This document shows, piece by piece, positions 49,049 to 56,864 of a stretch of DNA of 64,000 bases (the first letter of the stretch is position 1; each line of letters begins with the position of its first letter). Both the position numbers and the translations under genes were made by a program. Below the pieces are notes generated by a model. That model was not told the DNA's origin and did no database searches. It saw only the letters and a program-made list of their open reading frames with translations. Source of the stretch: Bradyrhizobium liaoningense. GTDB lineage: Bacteria > Pseudomonadota > Alphaproteobacteria > Rhizobiales > Xanthobacteraceae. The DNA lies in NCBI RefSeq assembly GCF_018130825.1, contig NZ_JAFCJS010000003.1:953001-1017000 (forward strand), written 5' to 3'.

Positions 49049-49489
49049 ATGTTGAAGACCATTTCCGCAGCCTTGCTTGCAGCCTCCGTGATCGCAGCTC
49101 CGGCCTTTGCCACTGAGCCCGCCAAGACCTCCACGACCGCGCCGGTGATCAAGGCGGACCAGAGCCAGACCAAGGCGTCGACCACCGCCGTGAAACCGGA
49201 CGCCGGCATCAAGGCCGATGCCAAGACGTCGGACGTCAAGCCTTCGGGTACCAAGGCTTCCGACGCGAAGGCTCTCGATGCCAAGGCTCCCGATGCGAAG
49301 GCCGACGTCAAGGCGGACGCCAAGGTCGACAGCAAGTCGAAGGCGATGAATGCGAACGCCGCGGTCACGCCCGACGAGCACAAGACGGTGCGGAAGCATC
49401 GCCATCACCACAAGCATCTGTCGGCGAAGAAGTCGCTGAAGACGCAGCCGGACGTCACCAAGCCGGTGACGACCGAGAAGCGCAGCTAA
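49049..49489 (+). CDS. Low-complexity exported protein with His-rich cluster
   Basis: 146 residues. Signal peptide 1-21 (cleavage after AFA). The mature protein is disordered, built of lysine/alanine/aspartate units (DAKA-type, about 60-105), then a basic His cluster HKTVRKHRHHHKHLSAKK (about 114-131). The cluster could bind metal ions. ATG 49049 follows AAGAGGAGA. The upstream CusR-like box hints at metal control. No family recognised. Confidence 0.7.
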   Translation: MLKTISAALLAASVIAAPAFATEPAKTSTTAPVIKADQSQTKASTTAVKPDAGIKADAKTSDVKPSGTKASDAKALDAKAPDAKADVKADAKVDSKSKAMNANAAVTPDEHKTVRKHRHHHKHLSAKKSLKTQPDVTKPVTTEKRS

Positions 49490-49684
49490 GTCTGACCCTG
49501 CGCGGCGGCATCCCTGGCATTGCCCCGCTGCCGCGCGGACTTCAGGCCCGTCCTGCCGTCCGGCGCCTTGCGCGAAAGCGCGAGGTACCGGCGGCGGGCC
49601 GGTGCGCTTTGCAAGCGAATTCCCTTCGCGCGGCCTTGGGGCTAGAACGTCTTTCCGAGTCTGGGTGAGCGGAGAGCGTGACCT

Positions 49685-50119
49685 GTGGGGCGATTGGCGA
49701 AACGTGCGGTGCGCGCGGCATTGGTCCTGGCATTGCCGCTGGTGCTTGCGGCGTGTTTCGGCAGCGACGGCGACCGTCCATCCTTGATGGACGGGACCCA
49801 GGCCGGAGGACCGCAGCCCTTTCCCGACAATTTCCGCAGCGACACGCTGGCCTTGATGCGCACCTATCTCAACAATCCGGTCGGCGTGCGTGAAGCCAGC
49901 ATGGCCGATCCGGTGCAACGGCCGGTCGGTGGCCGGCAGTTCTATGTCAGCTGCCTGCGCTTCAACCCGCGCGAGACTGACGGCAGCTACAAGGGCGCCC
50001 GCGAGCGCGCCGTGATTTTCGTCAACGGACGGGCCGATCGCGTCGTCGACAAAGCCAGCGAGCTCTGCGCCGGATCGGTTTACGCACCCTTTCCGGAACT
50101 GGAAAAGATGACGCGGTAG
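49685..50119 (+). CDS. Small lipoprotein
   Basis: 144 residues. A lipobox LVLAACF with cysteine near residue 24 marks a lipid-modified protein. The mature part is a compact domain with 'PFPDNFRSDTLALMRTYLNNP' and a cysteine pair (SCLRF, ELCAGS). I know it only as an unnamed rhizobial family. GTG 49685 follows GGAGAG. Confidence 0.72.
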   Translation: MGRLAKRAVRAALVLALPLVLAACFGSDGDRPSLMDGTQAGGPQPFPDNFRSDTLALMRTYLNNPVGVREASMADPVQRPVGGRQFYVSCLRFNPRETDGSYKGARERAVIFVNGRADRVVDKASELCAGSVYAPFPELEKMTR

Positions 50120-50406
50120 CGCAAAGCCCGCCTTCATCGCCTGGTGCTACAACGAGGGCGGCCGGAGCCGCTGGATCACATTTCGGCGAGCTTTGAACGG
50201 GGCGGATTTGCCATGCGACTAATCGTTACGGCAGGCCTTGCGCAAACGACAAAATCGGTCGGTGCAAGGCGGCGTGACGGAACAAAATCGCGATGTTGCC
50301 ACCCCGTCACAGTTGCGAACGATCAACGTTCCGGCATCGCCGCGAAGCAACCAAATTCACGCCACGTTGTTTCCTGAGGGTCGATTTTGAAAGAACGGGG
50401 ATGGAT

Positions 50407-51114
50407 ATGAAAACGATTTTGCTGGGAGCAGTCGCCTTGCTTGCGCTGGCCGCGCCGGCCGCAGCAGCCGACATCCAGCCGCGCCCCTACACCAAGGCGC
50501 CGGCCCCCACGCCGCCGCAGGTGATCTACAACTGGACCGGTTTCTACATCGGCGGCCATGTCGGCGGCGCGTTTGCCGGCGACAGCAGCTTCCAGTCGAG
50601 CGACGCCCGCTTCCTGGGCGGCGTGCAGGGCGGCTTCGATTACCAGTTCGCGCCCAACTGGGTCGTGGGTATCGAGGCCCAGTACTCCTGGCTGCCGACC
50701 AACAACAACGGTGTCACGTTCCCGGCGGGCACGCAGGTGACCTCCAACACCGACCAGCTCGGGTCGGTGACCGGCCGGATCGGCTACACCTGGGGCCCGA
50801 CGCTGCTCTACGCCAAGGGCGGTTACGCTTGGCGCAATGGCGGCCTTGGCGTCAACGTCGCCGGCGTGCCGCAGACCTTCACCGCGACCGGCAACAGCAA
50901 GGACGGCTATACCGTCGGCGCCGGCCTCGAATACATGTTCGCGCCGAACTGGTCGGCCAAGGCCGAGTACCAGTACTACAACTTTGGCAGTACGACCTTC
51001 ACCTCCGGGCCGGCCGACATCGTCGGCGTCCGCGGCCGGGAAGACGAGCATACGGTCAAGGTCGGCGTGAACTACCGCTTCGGCTGGGGCGGTCCGGCAG
51101 CCTCGCGCTACTGA
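50407..51114 (+). CDS. Outer-membrane beta-barrel protein (Omp25/Omp31-like)
   Basis: 235 residues. Signal peptide MKTILLGAVALLALAAPAAA. The mature protein has eight strands of the OmpA-like beta-barrel (PF13505): YNWTGFYIGGHVGGAF, FLGGVQGGFDYQFA, VGIEAQYSW, SVTGRIGYTWG, YAKGGYAW, VGAGLEYMFA, AKAEYQYYNFG, and VKVGVNYRF with terminal phenylalanine/tyrosine pattern. It is typical of the abundant rhizobial porin-like proteins. ATG 50407 is preferred because GGGG is 8 bases upstream; ATG 50401 is adjacent to it. Confidence 0.9.
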   Translation: MKTILLGAVALLALAAPAAAADIQPRPYTKAPAPTPPQVIYNWTGFYIGGHVGGAFAGDSSFQSSDARFLGGVQGGFDYQFAPNWVVGIEAQYSWLPTNNNGVTFPAGTQVTSNTDQLGSVTGRIGYTWGPTLLYAKGGYAWRNGGLGVNVAGVPQTFTATGNSKDGYTVGAGLEYMFAPNWSAKAEYQYYNFGSTTFTSGPADIVGVRGREDEHTVKVGVNYRFGWGGPAASRY

Positions 51115-51151
51115 CCCGCCAGAGGCGATCCCAAGGGATCAAAGATCTGAC

Positions 51152-51176
51152 AAAGGCCGGCTTCCCGCCGGCCTTT
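51152..51176 (+). terminator. Terminator of the beta-barrel gene
   Basis: Perfect 10-bp stem AAAGGCCGGC (51152-51161) and GCCGGCCTTT (51167-51176), loop TTCCC, then CGTTTG. Confidence 0.8.
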
Positions 51177-51295
51177 CGTTTGCCGGCTCCTGCGTGCCGG
51201 TCCGCTGTTTGCCTTGCGTGAACCATCTGGCGCGTCATTTGCAAGCAAACATTCCGGCACGCGCTTTCTCATGCGTGTCATGGGGCTGGCGTAAA

Positions 51296-51312
51296 GCAAA
51301 AATAATTTTTGC
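51296..51312. promoter_or_regulatory. AT-rich palindrome GCAAAAAT-A-ATTTTTGC
   Basis: A perfect 8-bp inverted repeat, 67 bases before the gene at 51379, flanked by GTAA and TTAC. Possible operator or promoter element; no known regulator matched. Confidence 0.4.
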
Positions 51313-51378
51313 CGCTTACGGAACTCGCGCTCCGGAACGCGTTATTATGGGACTTCCCGGGCTGGTGGGACGACGGTC

Positions 51379-51621
51379 ATGCGTATCTTGGTGTCGGCAA
51401 TAGTGCTCTCGTGCTTCCTCGCTCTGCCGTGCTCTGCCCAAACAATCCTCAAATCCGAGCCTCTGATGCTGGCACCCTATGAGGTGGCCTTCGTCAAGGA
51501 CGCCTCCTGTCCGTCCGGCAAGGTGCTGAAGGTCACCGGCGCGATCCGCGGGCTGCACCGCCGCAAGGCCTGCGTGGTCCTGGCTGGTGAACAGGCCTCC
51601 CTCGCGACCGCGACGCCCTGA
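51379..51621 (+). CDS. Small exported protein (DUF6719-like)
   Basis: 80 residues. Signal peptide about 1-20 (after CSA), then ILKSEPLMLAPYEVAFVKD, SCPSGKVLKVTGAIRGLHRRK and a C. I recall it as a rhizobial family of unknown function labelled DUF6719; treat the name as tentative. ATG 51379. Confidence 0.65.
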   Translation: MRILVSAIVLSCFLALPCSAQTILKSEPLMLAPYEVAFVKDASCPSGKVLKVTGAIRGLHRRKACVVLAGEQASLATATP

Positions 51622-51648
51622 GCTATCCGCCGACTTCCGGACCGGATC

Positions 51649-51903
51649 TCAGGAATTCAGCTCAAGCTCCATCCTGGACTGACGCTCGGCCTCGGCCTTG
51701 TTCCTGGCAGGATCCTCTCCTTGGGCTGCCCGGCAAGGCTTGATCTCGTAGTCGTTGTCGAGCACCCGGCGCGGACCGGCACGCTCTTCATCTGCGCCGA
51801 CATCCACGACCAGGCCGCTCCGCAGCGCCAATTTCCAGACGTCGGACTCATCGGGATAGGCCTTGCTGATTTGGGCATCGTTGCAGAACAGGGCGTACGG
51901 CAT
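51649..51903 (-). CDS. Small conserved cytosolic protein
   Basis: 84 residues beginning MPYALFCNDAQISKAYPDES, then RRVLDNDYEIKPC. A conserved unnamed Bradyrhizobium family in my memory. ATG 51903 with GGAG upstream; the 51927 extension is not needed. No motif is recognised. Confidence 0.6.
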   Translation of the reverse strand: MPYALFCNDAQISKAYPDESDVWKLALRSGLVVDVGADEERAGPRRVLDNDYEIKPCRAAQGEDPARNKAEAERQSRMELELNS

Positions 51904-51965
51904 TCTTTCCGCTCCGGGAAAGCGCATTAACGAATTGTCCGGCGAGGGGTTCCGGCCGGCAAGAC

Positions 51966-51983
51966 GATCACGGCGCCGTGATC
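51966..51983. repeat. Perfect 18-bp palindrome
   Basis: GATCACGGC and GCCGTGATC back to back, followed directly by GGCCCCGGGGCC (12-bp palindrome). Two adjacent dyads in a 173-base gap before the short ORF at 52077. Possibly an operator or hairpin of a small RNA. Confidence 0.5.
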
Positions 51984-52076
51984 AGGGCCCCGGGGCCTTG
52001 AGTCGTAAACGAGTCCTGAATCCTCAAAAAAAGAATCCCTGGGACTCTCCGGCCGGAATCAGCGGATGTTTCGGGC

Positions 52077-52184
52077 ATGACGAGCGACCTGAAAACCTCC
52101 TGCGGGCACATGCTCCTGCCGCTGACGCTGGCGTTGTTCGGCGCCTGCGCAGCCAATCTCTGGCTGGTGTGGTCCTGGCTGTAA
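52077..52184 (+). CDS. Possible 35-residue membrane peptide
   Basis: ATG 52077 to TAA: MTSDLKTSCGHMLLPLTLAL then FGACAANLWLVWSWL, one hydrophobic helix of about 24 residues. The ribosome site (GCGGATG) is weak. It could be a genuine small membrane protein; low support. Confidence 0.35.
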   Translation: MTSDLKTSCGHMLLPLTLALFGACAANLWLVWSWL

Positions 52185-52207
52185 GTCCGTGACGGACGGG
52201 CGTTGGC

Positions 52208-52594
52208 CTACTTTTTGGCCGGCGGAGGGGGGCCGACGTCGCGGAGGGCGGCGCGGAGCTTGGTCAGGGTCGCCGCGCAATATTCCTCGCGTTCGCGCTC
52301 GAACCGCTCCTGGTGCTTGCGGAAATTCGCGATCCTGGCCTGCATCTCGGTACGGAAATCACCGGGGCGAGACGGCGGGATCTGGACGGGCTGAGGTTGG
52401 GGCACGGACGGAGATACGGCCGGCGGCGGGTCGGTTTCGATCGCAACAGCCTGCACGGTCACGACCTCCGCGGTGACCGCGAACGCAACAGGCGGACGCT
52501 CCGGCGGATGGAGCTCATCCTTCTTGCCGGTTACGGATTGGACGAAGGCCAGTGTCTGCGCGATCAGTGCGTCGCGCTCGCTGATCCACTTCAT
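52208..52594 (-). CDS. Hypothetical proline-rich cytosolic protein
   Basis: 128 residues: helical N-terminus (MKWISERDALIAQTLAFVQS), a proline-rich middle, and a charged C-terminal helix FRKHQERFEREREEYCAATL. No family recognised. ATG 52594 is preferred to 52624 because GGGGGTGG precedes it. Confidence 0.6.
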   Translation of the reverse strand: MKWISERDALIAQTLAFVQSVTGKKDELHPPERPPVAFAVTAEVVTVQAVAIETDPPPAVSPSVPQPQPVQIPPSRPGDFRTEMQARIANFRKHQERFEREREEYCAATLTKLRAALRDVGPPPPAKK

Positions 52595-52697
52595 GGGCCA
52601 CCCCCGTTGGGGCCATTCCACCAAAGGTGGAGGGGCGAATCAAGGAGGTATCCTGCAAGGGATTGCATATTTTTCCCGGTCGCCTGACAGTAAGCGG

Positions 52698-52865
52698 ATG
52701 AATGCCGGGAAAGAAGAACAGTCGGTCGAAGTGGAGGGCTTGAGACTTGTGCGCGCTTTCCTCTCGCTGCCGCCCGAGAAGCGGGCGGAGGTGATCGCGT
52801 TCGTCGAAGAGCTGGCCCGTGCTCATGCCCAGGCCGGAGAGGCCGAAGGCACGCCGGCACGGTGA
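52698..52865 (+). CDS. Small protein, common in Bradyrhizobium
   Basis: 55 residues, MNAGKEEQSVEVEGLRLVRA, then LSLPPEKRAEVIAFVEELAR. The pattern 'LRLVRAFL.LPPEKRAEVI.FVEEL' is like the tail of small HTH regulators. The frame is open further upstream, but this start fits the family. Its 3' end lies 3 bases from the convergent gene at 52869. Confidence 0.55.
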   Translation: MNAGKEEQSVEVEGLRLVRAFLSLPPEKRAEVIAFVEELARAHAQAGEAEGTPAR

Positions 52866-52868
52866 GCG

Positions 52869-53087
52869 CTATCGCTCGCGCGGTTTGACGTTCGGCACGA
52901 AGGGTGCGCCGACCACCCGGACCGCCGCAGGCGCAGCGACATTGACAGGTTTGCTCTCGGCGACCTGCCTCTCCGGCGCCTGCCCAAAGACAGGCTCGAG
53001 CAGCGTAAGCGTGCCGGCCACGATGGCGCAGCAAAGCGTCACCGCTCCCAAAAGAAACATGTTTCGATTTTCTTCCCGGATTCGCAT
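52869..53087 (-). CDS. Small membrane-anchored protein
   Basis: 72 residues from ATG 53087, or 63 from ATG 53060 which has GGGAAG upstream. Both give a single helix MFLLGAVTLCCAIVAGTLTL followed by a short periplasmic part rich in valine, proline and arginine. No family. Confidence 0.5.
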   Translation of the reverse strand: MRIREENRNMFLLGAVTLCCAIVAGTLTLLEPVFGQAPERQVAESKPVNVAAPAAVRVVGAPFVPNVKPRER

Positions 53088-53305
53088 CGGGGCGAAAACG
53101 ATCGACGCGGGCGATTGGTTCCGGACGGCCGGGCGCCACCAGATACCGTCGAAACGCGCCAAAGCTTACGCGAAGCTTACGGGTGCGCGGCAGAAGGTTA
53201 TTTTTCCGTAAGACTACCCGGGCTATTTGGCATCAAATCTTAACGTCCGCCGGGTTCCAATGCATGTTGCTGGGATTACGCCCTGAAATCATTGGAACGG
53301 CTGAG

Positions 53306-55003
53306 ATGAGCTTTTTGAACAATCTGAAGATCGTGTGGAAGGTTGCGCTGATCGTGGCCGTGATGGGCTGCGCGATGATCGCTGTCGCGGGCTTCGGCAC
53401 GCGCGAACTCTCCGCGACTGTCGACGGATTCAGCGAGCTCGCTGCCGCGCAATCCTCCGCCCTCAACCTGACGCGCGCCCAGCGCCGCGCCGAGACCTAT
53501 CACGCGGCGCTCTATGCGGTCTTTACCGAGGCGACGGAGGCGGGCAACGGCGCCCGCCTGAAGACCGCGAACCAGAACCGCAACGAGATCGGCCAATATC
53601 TCGACGCGGCGGAGAAGGACGATCCGTCCCGCGCGAGCCAGATCAAGAGCATCGCGGATCAGCTCAAGGCCGCGTTCACCAGCTGCGATCCGGTGCTCCA
53701 GGCCGGCGCGCAGGCGAGCAGCATGGAGGAGAACGCCAAGGCTGCCGAACGTGCGCACAAGGAGTGCGATCCGGTGCTGGACGCAGCCCTCGCACGCATC
53801 GTCCAGTTCGTGACCGATACTTCGCAGGCGACGCGCAAGCGCAAGGAAACCATCGAGCGTGATGCCAGGTCCGCGACCTGGACCGTGATGGGCGTCAGCG
53901 GCGGTGGCCTGATCCTCGGAATTGCAATCGCGCTGTTCATCGGCCTCAATGCGATGTCCCGGCCGATCGCCCGGCTCAAGCTCGCCATGGAGGGGCTTGC
54001 CCGCAACGATCTCAAGATCGAGGTGCCCGAGAAGGAGCGCCGCGACGAGATCGGCGACATGGCCAAGACCGTCGAAATCTTCAAGACCAACGGGCTCGAG
54101 GTCGAGCGGCTCAAGGCGGCGCAGGCCGAAGCCGAGGAGCAGGCGGCCGAGCAGCGTCGCCGCGACATGATCAACCTTGCCGATGGCTTCGAGCGGGCGG
54201 TCGGCGAGATCATCGAGACGGTTGGATCGGCGTCCACCGAGCTCGAGGCATCGTCCTCGACGCTGGCCACCACCGCGCATCGCGCGCAGGAGCTGACCTC
54301 GGTCGTCGTCGCCGCTTCGGGCGAAGCCACCGGCAACGTGCAGTCGGTTGCGACCGCGACGGAAGAGCTGTCGTCCTCGGTGAACGAGATCAGCCGCCAG
54401 GTGCAGGAATCGGCGCGGATGGCGGGCGAAGCCGTCACCCAGGCGCGCACCACGACCGAGCGCGTCAGCGAGCTCTCGGTCGCCGCCACCCGCATCGGCG
54501 ACGTCGTCGAGCTGATCAACACCATTGCCGGCCAGACCAATCTTCTGGCGCTGAACGCCACGATCGAGGCGGCGCGCGCCGGCGAGGCCGGCCGCGGCTT
54601 CGCGGTCGTTGCCTCCGAAGTGAAGACGCTCGCCGAGCAGACCGCGAAGGCCACCGGCGAGATCAGCCAGCAGATTTCCAGCATCCAGACCGCGACCCAG
54701 GAATCGGTGAACGCCATCCGCGACATTTCCGCGACGATCGAGCGGCTCTCGGAAGTGTCCTCGACCATCGCTGCGGCCGTCGAGGAGCAGGGCGCGGCGA
54801 CCCAGGAGATCTCGCGCAACGTGCAGCAGGCCGCCCACGGCACCCAGCAGGTCTCCTCGAACATCACCGACGTGCAGCGCGGAGCCGCCGAGACCGGCTC
54901 GGCCTCCTCGCAGGTGCTCTCGACCGCGAAGATGCTGGCGAGCGACAGCACCCGGCTGAAGGACGAAGTCGGAAAATTCCTGCGCACTGTGCGCGCGGCG
55001 TGA
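53306..55003 (+). CDS. Methyl-accepting chemotaxis protein
   Basis: 565 residues. First membrane helix about 9-31 (VWKVALIVAVMGCAMIAVAGF), a periplasmic sensing domain about 32-190, second helix about 190-212, HAMP about 213-266 (MSRPIARLKLAMEGLA), then a methylation-rich coiled coil. The signalling hairpin tip is INTIAGQTNLLALNATIEAARAGEAGRGFAVVASEVKTLA. No C-terminal CheR tether. It should feed a CheA kinase; no che genes are adjacent. ATG 53306 is chosen over the 53183 frame. Confidence 0.95.
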   Translation: MSFLNNLKIVWKVALIVAVMGCAMIAVAGFGTRELSATVDGFSELAAAQSSALNLTRAQRRAETYHAALYAVFTEATEAGNGARLKTANQNRNEIGQYLDAAEKDDPSRASQIKSIADQLKAAFTSCDPVLQAGAQASSMEENAKAAERAHKECDPVLDAALARIVQFVTDTSQATRKRKETIERDARSATWTVMGVSGGGLILGIAIALFIGLNAMSRPIARLKLAMEGLARNDLKIEVPEKERRDEIGDMAKTVEIFKTNGLEVERLKAAQAEAEEQAAEQRRRDMINLADGFERAVGEIIETVGSASTELEASSSTLATTAHRAQELTSVVVAASGEATGNVQSVATATEELSSSVNEISRQVQESARMAGEAVTQARTTTERVSELSVAATRIGDVVELINTIAGQTNLLALNATIEAARAGEAGRGFAVVASEVKTLAEQTAKATGEISQQISSIQTATQESVNAIRDISATIERLSEVSSTIAAAVEEQGAATQEISRNVQQAAHGTQQVSSNITDVQRGAAETGSASSQVLSTAKMLASDSTRLKDEVGKFLRTVRAA

Positions 55004-55042
55004 GGGCAGTGCGGCGGCGTCCGTCCCGCCGCGCCGACCACT

Positions 55043-55153
55043 CTATCGCGCCAGCAGAAATGCGAGCGCAATAACCAACAGGACGGCCGTCATGATGACG
55101 GCCGTCACGGCGCCGGCGATGATCCTGGCATTTTCTCGGGTGGTGGGACGCAT
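55043..55153 (-). CDS. Possible 36-residue membrane peptide
   Basis: Reads MRPTTRENARIIAGAVTAVI then MTAVLLVIALAFLLAR and stop, a basic start and one helix of about 25 residues. It lies between the chemoreceptor and a methyltransferase. The DNA under the helix has the repeated palindrome GACGGCCGTC. Ribosome site weak. Plausible but unproven. Confidence 0.4.
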   Translation of the reverse strand: MRPTTRENARIIAGAVTAVIMTAVLLVIALAFLLAR

Positions 55154-55250
55154 GCGGCCTGCATGCTACCTGATGTTGAATTCTGATCCAATCTGTGATC
55201 AGTAGCCGTCCCCGCGGCGTTCCGCGTCCGCGCTCCTTCGAAGGCAGTCC

Positions 55251-55970
55251 ATGACCGAAGATGTCGGCGACGGCTGGGCCGCGTCTGCGGCCGCCTGGAT
55301 CATCGAGCAAGGTGAAGACGGCGACTACGGTCGCCGCTTCGTGCTGGATGCGCCGATGCGCGCGCGGATCGAGGGCCGCGGTTTCCGCAATGCGCTCGAC
55401 GTCGGCTGCGGGGAGGGACGCTTCTGCCGCATCATGCAGCGCGCCGGCATCCGCACCACCGGCATTGATCCGACCGAGGCGCTGCTCGCGCGCGCCAGGG
55501 AACTCGACCCTGGCGGGGATTATCGGCTCGGCCGCGCCGAGACGATGGATTTCGATGCCTCCTTCGATCTGGTCGTCAGCTATCTCAGCCTGATCGACAT
55601 GCCCGATCTCGGCGCGGCGATCGCGAAGATGGTGGGGGCGCTGCGGCCTGGCGGCACGTTGCTCATCGCCAATCTGACCAGCTTCAACACTGCGGGTCAG
55701 CCCGACGGCTGGACCCGCGATCGCGAGGGCGAGATGCGCTTCGCGATCGATCATTACATGGACGAGCGCCCGATCTGGGTGAGCTGGCACGGCATCCGGA
55801 TCCAGAACTGGCATCGTCCGCTCAGCACTTACATGACGCTGCTGCTCGACCACGGGCTTCAGCTGCGCCTGTTCATCGAGCCGGAGCCCGAGGGCGGCGA
55901 CCCCGGCAGAAACGCCATTCATCGCCGCGTGCCTTACTTCCACATCATGGAGTGGCTGAAGCCGGCTTGA
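55251..55970 (+). CDS. Class I SAM-dependent methyltransferase
   Basis: 239 residues, Rossmann methyltransferase: motif I LDVGCGEGRFCRIM (about 48-61), motif II GIDPTEALLARAREL, motif IV-like DLVVSYLSLIDM, then GALRPGGTLLIANL. The acceptor is unknown. It is followed by another methyltransferase, 79 bases on. Confidence 0.88.
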   Translation: MTEDVGDGWAASAAAWIIEQGEDGDYGRRFVLDAPMRARIEGRGFRNALDVGCGEGRFCRIMQRAGIRTTGIDPTEALLARARELDPGGDYRLGRAETMDFDASFDLVVSYLSLIDMPDLGAAIAKMVGALRPGGTLLIANLTSFNTAGQPDGWTRDREGEMRFAIDHYMDERPIWVSWHGIRIQNWHRPLSTYMTLLLDHGLQLRLFIEPEPEGGDPGRNAIHRRVPYFHIMEWLKPA

Positions 55971-56049
55971 GTGGCGAGGCCGGTGAGTTCTGACGCGACT
56001 TTCATGTGTAGACTGCGCTCGCGATGGAATCTGGATTTGGAATCCTCCC

Positions 56050-56763
56050 ATGATCCCCGATCGTCCTCCCGTGCTGGCTCACGAACGCTTCGTCGCCGAT
56101 CGCGACAATTTTGTCGGCCTTGATCTCGCCGCGCGCTTCGAGCGGATCGAGCGGACGAACCTGTGGGGCGCAGCCACCTCGGTCTCGGGCCTCGGCTCGG
56201 AGGACCCAGCGACTGCTGCAATCCGGGAGGCGCTTCCTCCACTGCTGCAACGGCTCGGCGTGCGCTCGCTGCTGGATGCGCCGTGCGGCGATGCGGGCTG
56301 GATCGGCCGCATGAAGCTCGGTCTCGACTACACCGGCATCGATATCGTGCCGTCGCTGATCGCGGCCAACAACGAGCGCGCCGCGCGCGGCGAGCTTTCC
56401 GGTCGCTTCTGCGTTCGGGATATCACGCGCGATGTGCTGCCGCCGGCCGACCTGATCCTGTGCCGCGACTGCCTGGTGCATTTGAGTTTCGACAACATCT
56501 CGCGGGCATTACGGAATTTTCGTGCGAGCGGCGCGCGCTTCCTGCTGGTCACGACGTTTCCCGAATGGGACGACAATCGCGATTGCGAGGACGGCGACTG
56601 GCGCGCGCTGAACATGATGAGGGCGCCGTTCAACTGGCCGTCGCCGCGCGAGCTGATCAACGAGCGCTGCGAGGAGGGAGGCGGCGGCTGGCGCGACAAG
56701 AGCCTCGGCCTCTGGCAGCTCGACCGACTGCCTGATCGTGTCCGCATTGCCACGGATGTGTGA
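56050..56763 (+). CDS. Class I SAM-dependent methyltransferase
   Basis: 237 residues. Motif I is LLDAPCGDAGWIGRM (about 73-87), then YTGIDIVPSLI, then LILCRDCLVHLSF and RFLLVTTFP. The D-A-P-C-G-D variant resembles glycosyltransferase-associated methyltransferases. The substrate is unknown. Not a recent copy of the preceding gene. Start ATG 56050. Confidence 0.85.
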   Translation: MIPDRPPVLAHERFVADRDNFVGLDLAARFERIERTNLWGAATSVSGLGSEDPATAAIREALPPLLQRLGVRSLLDAPCGDAGWIGRMKLGLDYTGIDIVPSLIAANNERAARGELSGRFCVRDITRDVLPPADLILCRDCLVHLSFDNISRALRNFRASGARFLLVTTFPEWDDNRDCEDGDWRALNMMRAPFNWPSPRELINERCEEGGGGWRDKSLGLWQLDRLPDRVRIATDV

Positions 56764-56864
56764 CAGGCGCGGGTCGATCGTCCATTGCGCCGGTGATCAT
56801 CCCGGCGATAGACTTTCGGTTGTGCAGCGATCTCGTATCGCGATGACCCTGCCGGAGCTCACCC

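Noticed and set aside
53276..54838. 520-codon minus-strand frame opposite the chemoreceptor
   Set aside because: Shadow; the plus strand encodes a complete methyl-accepting protein.
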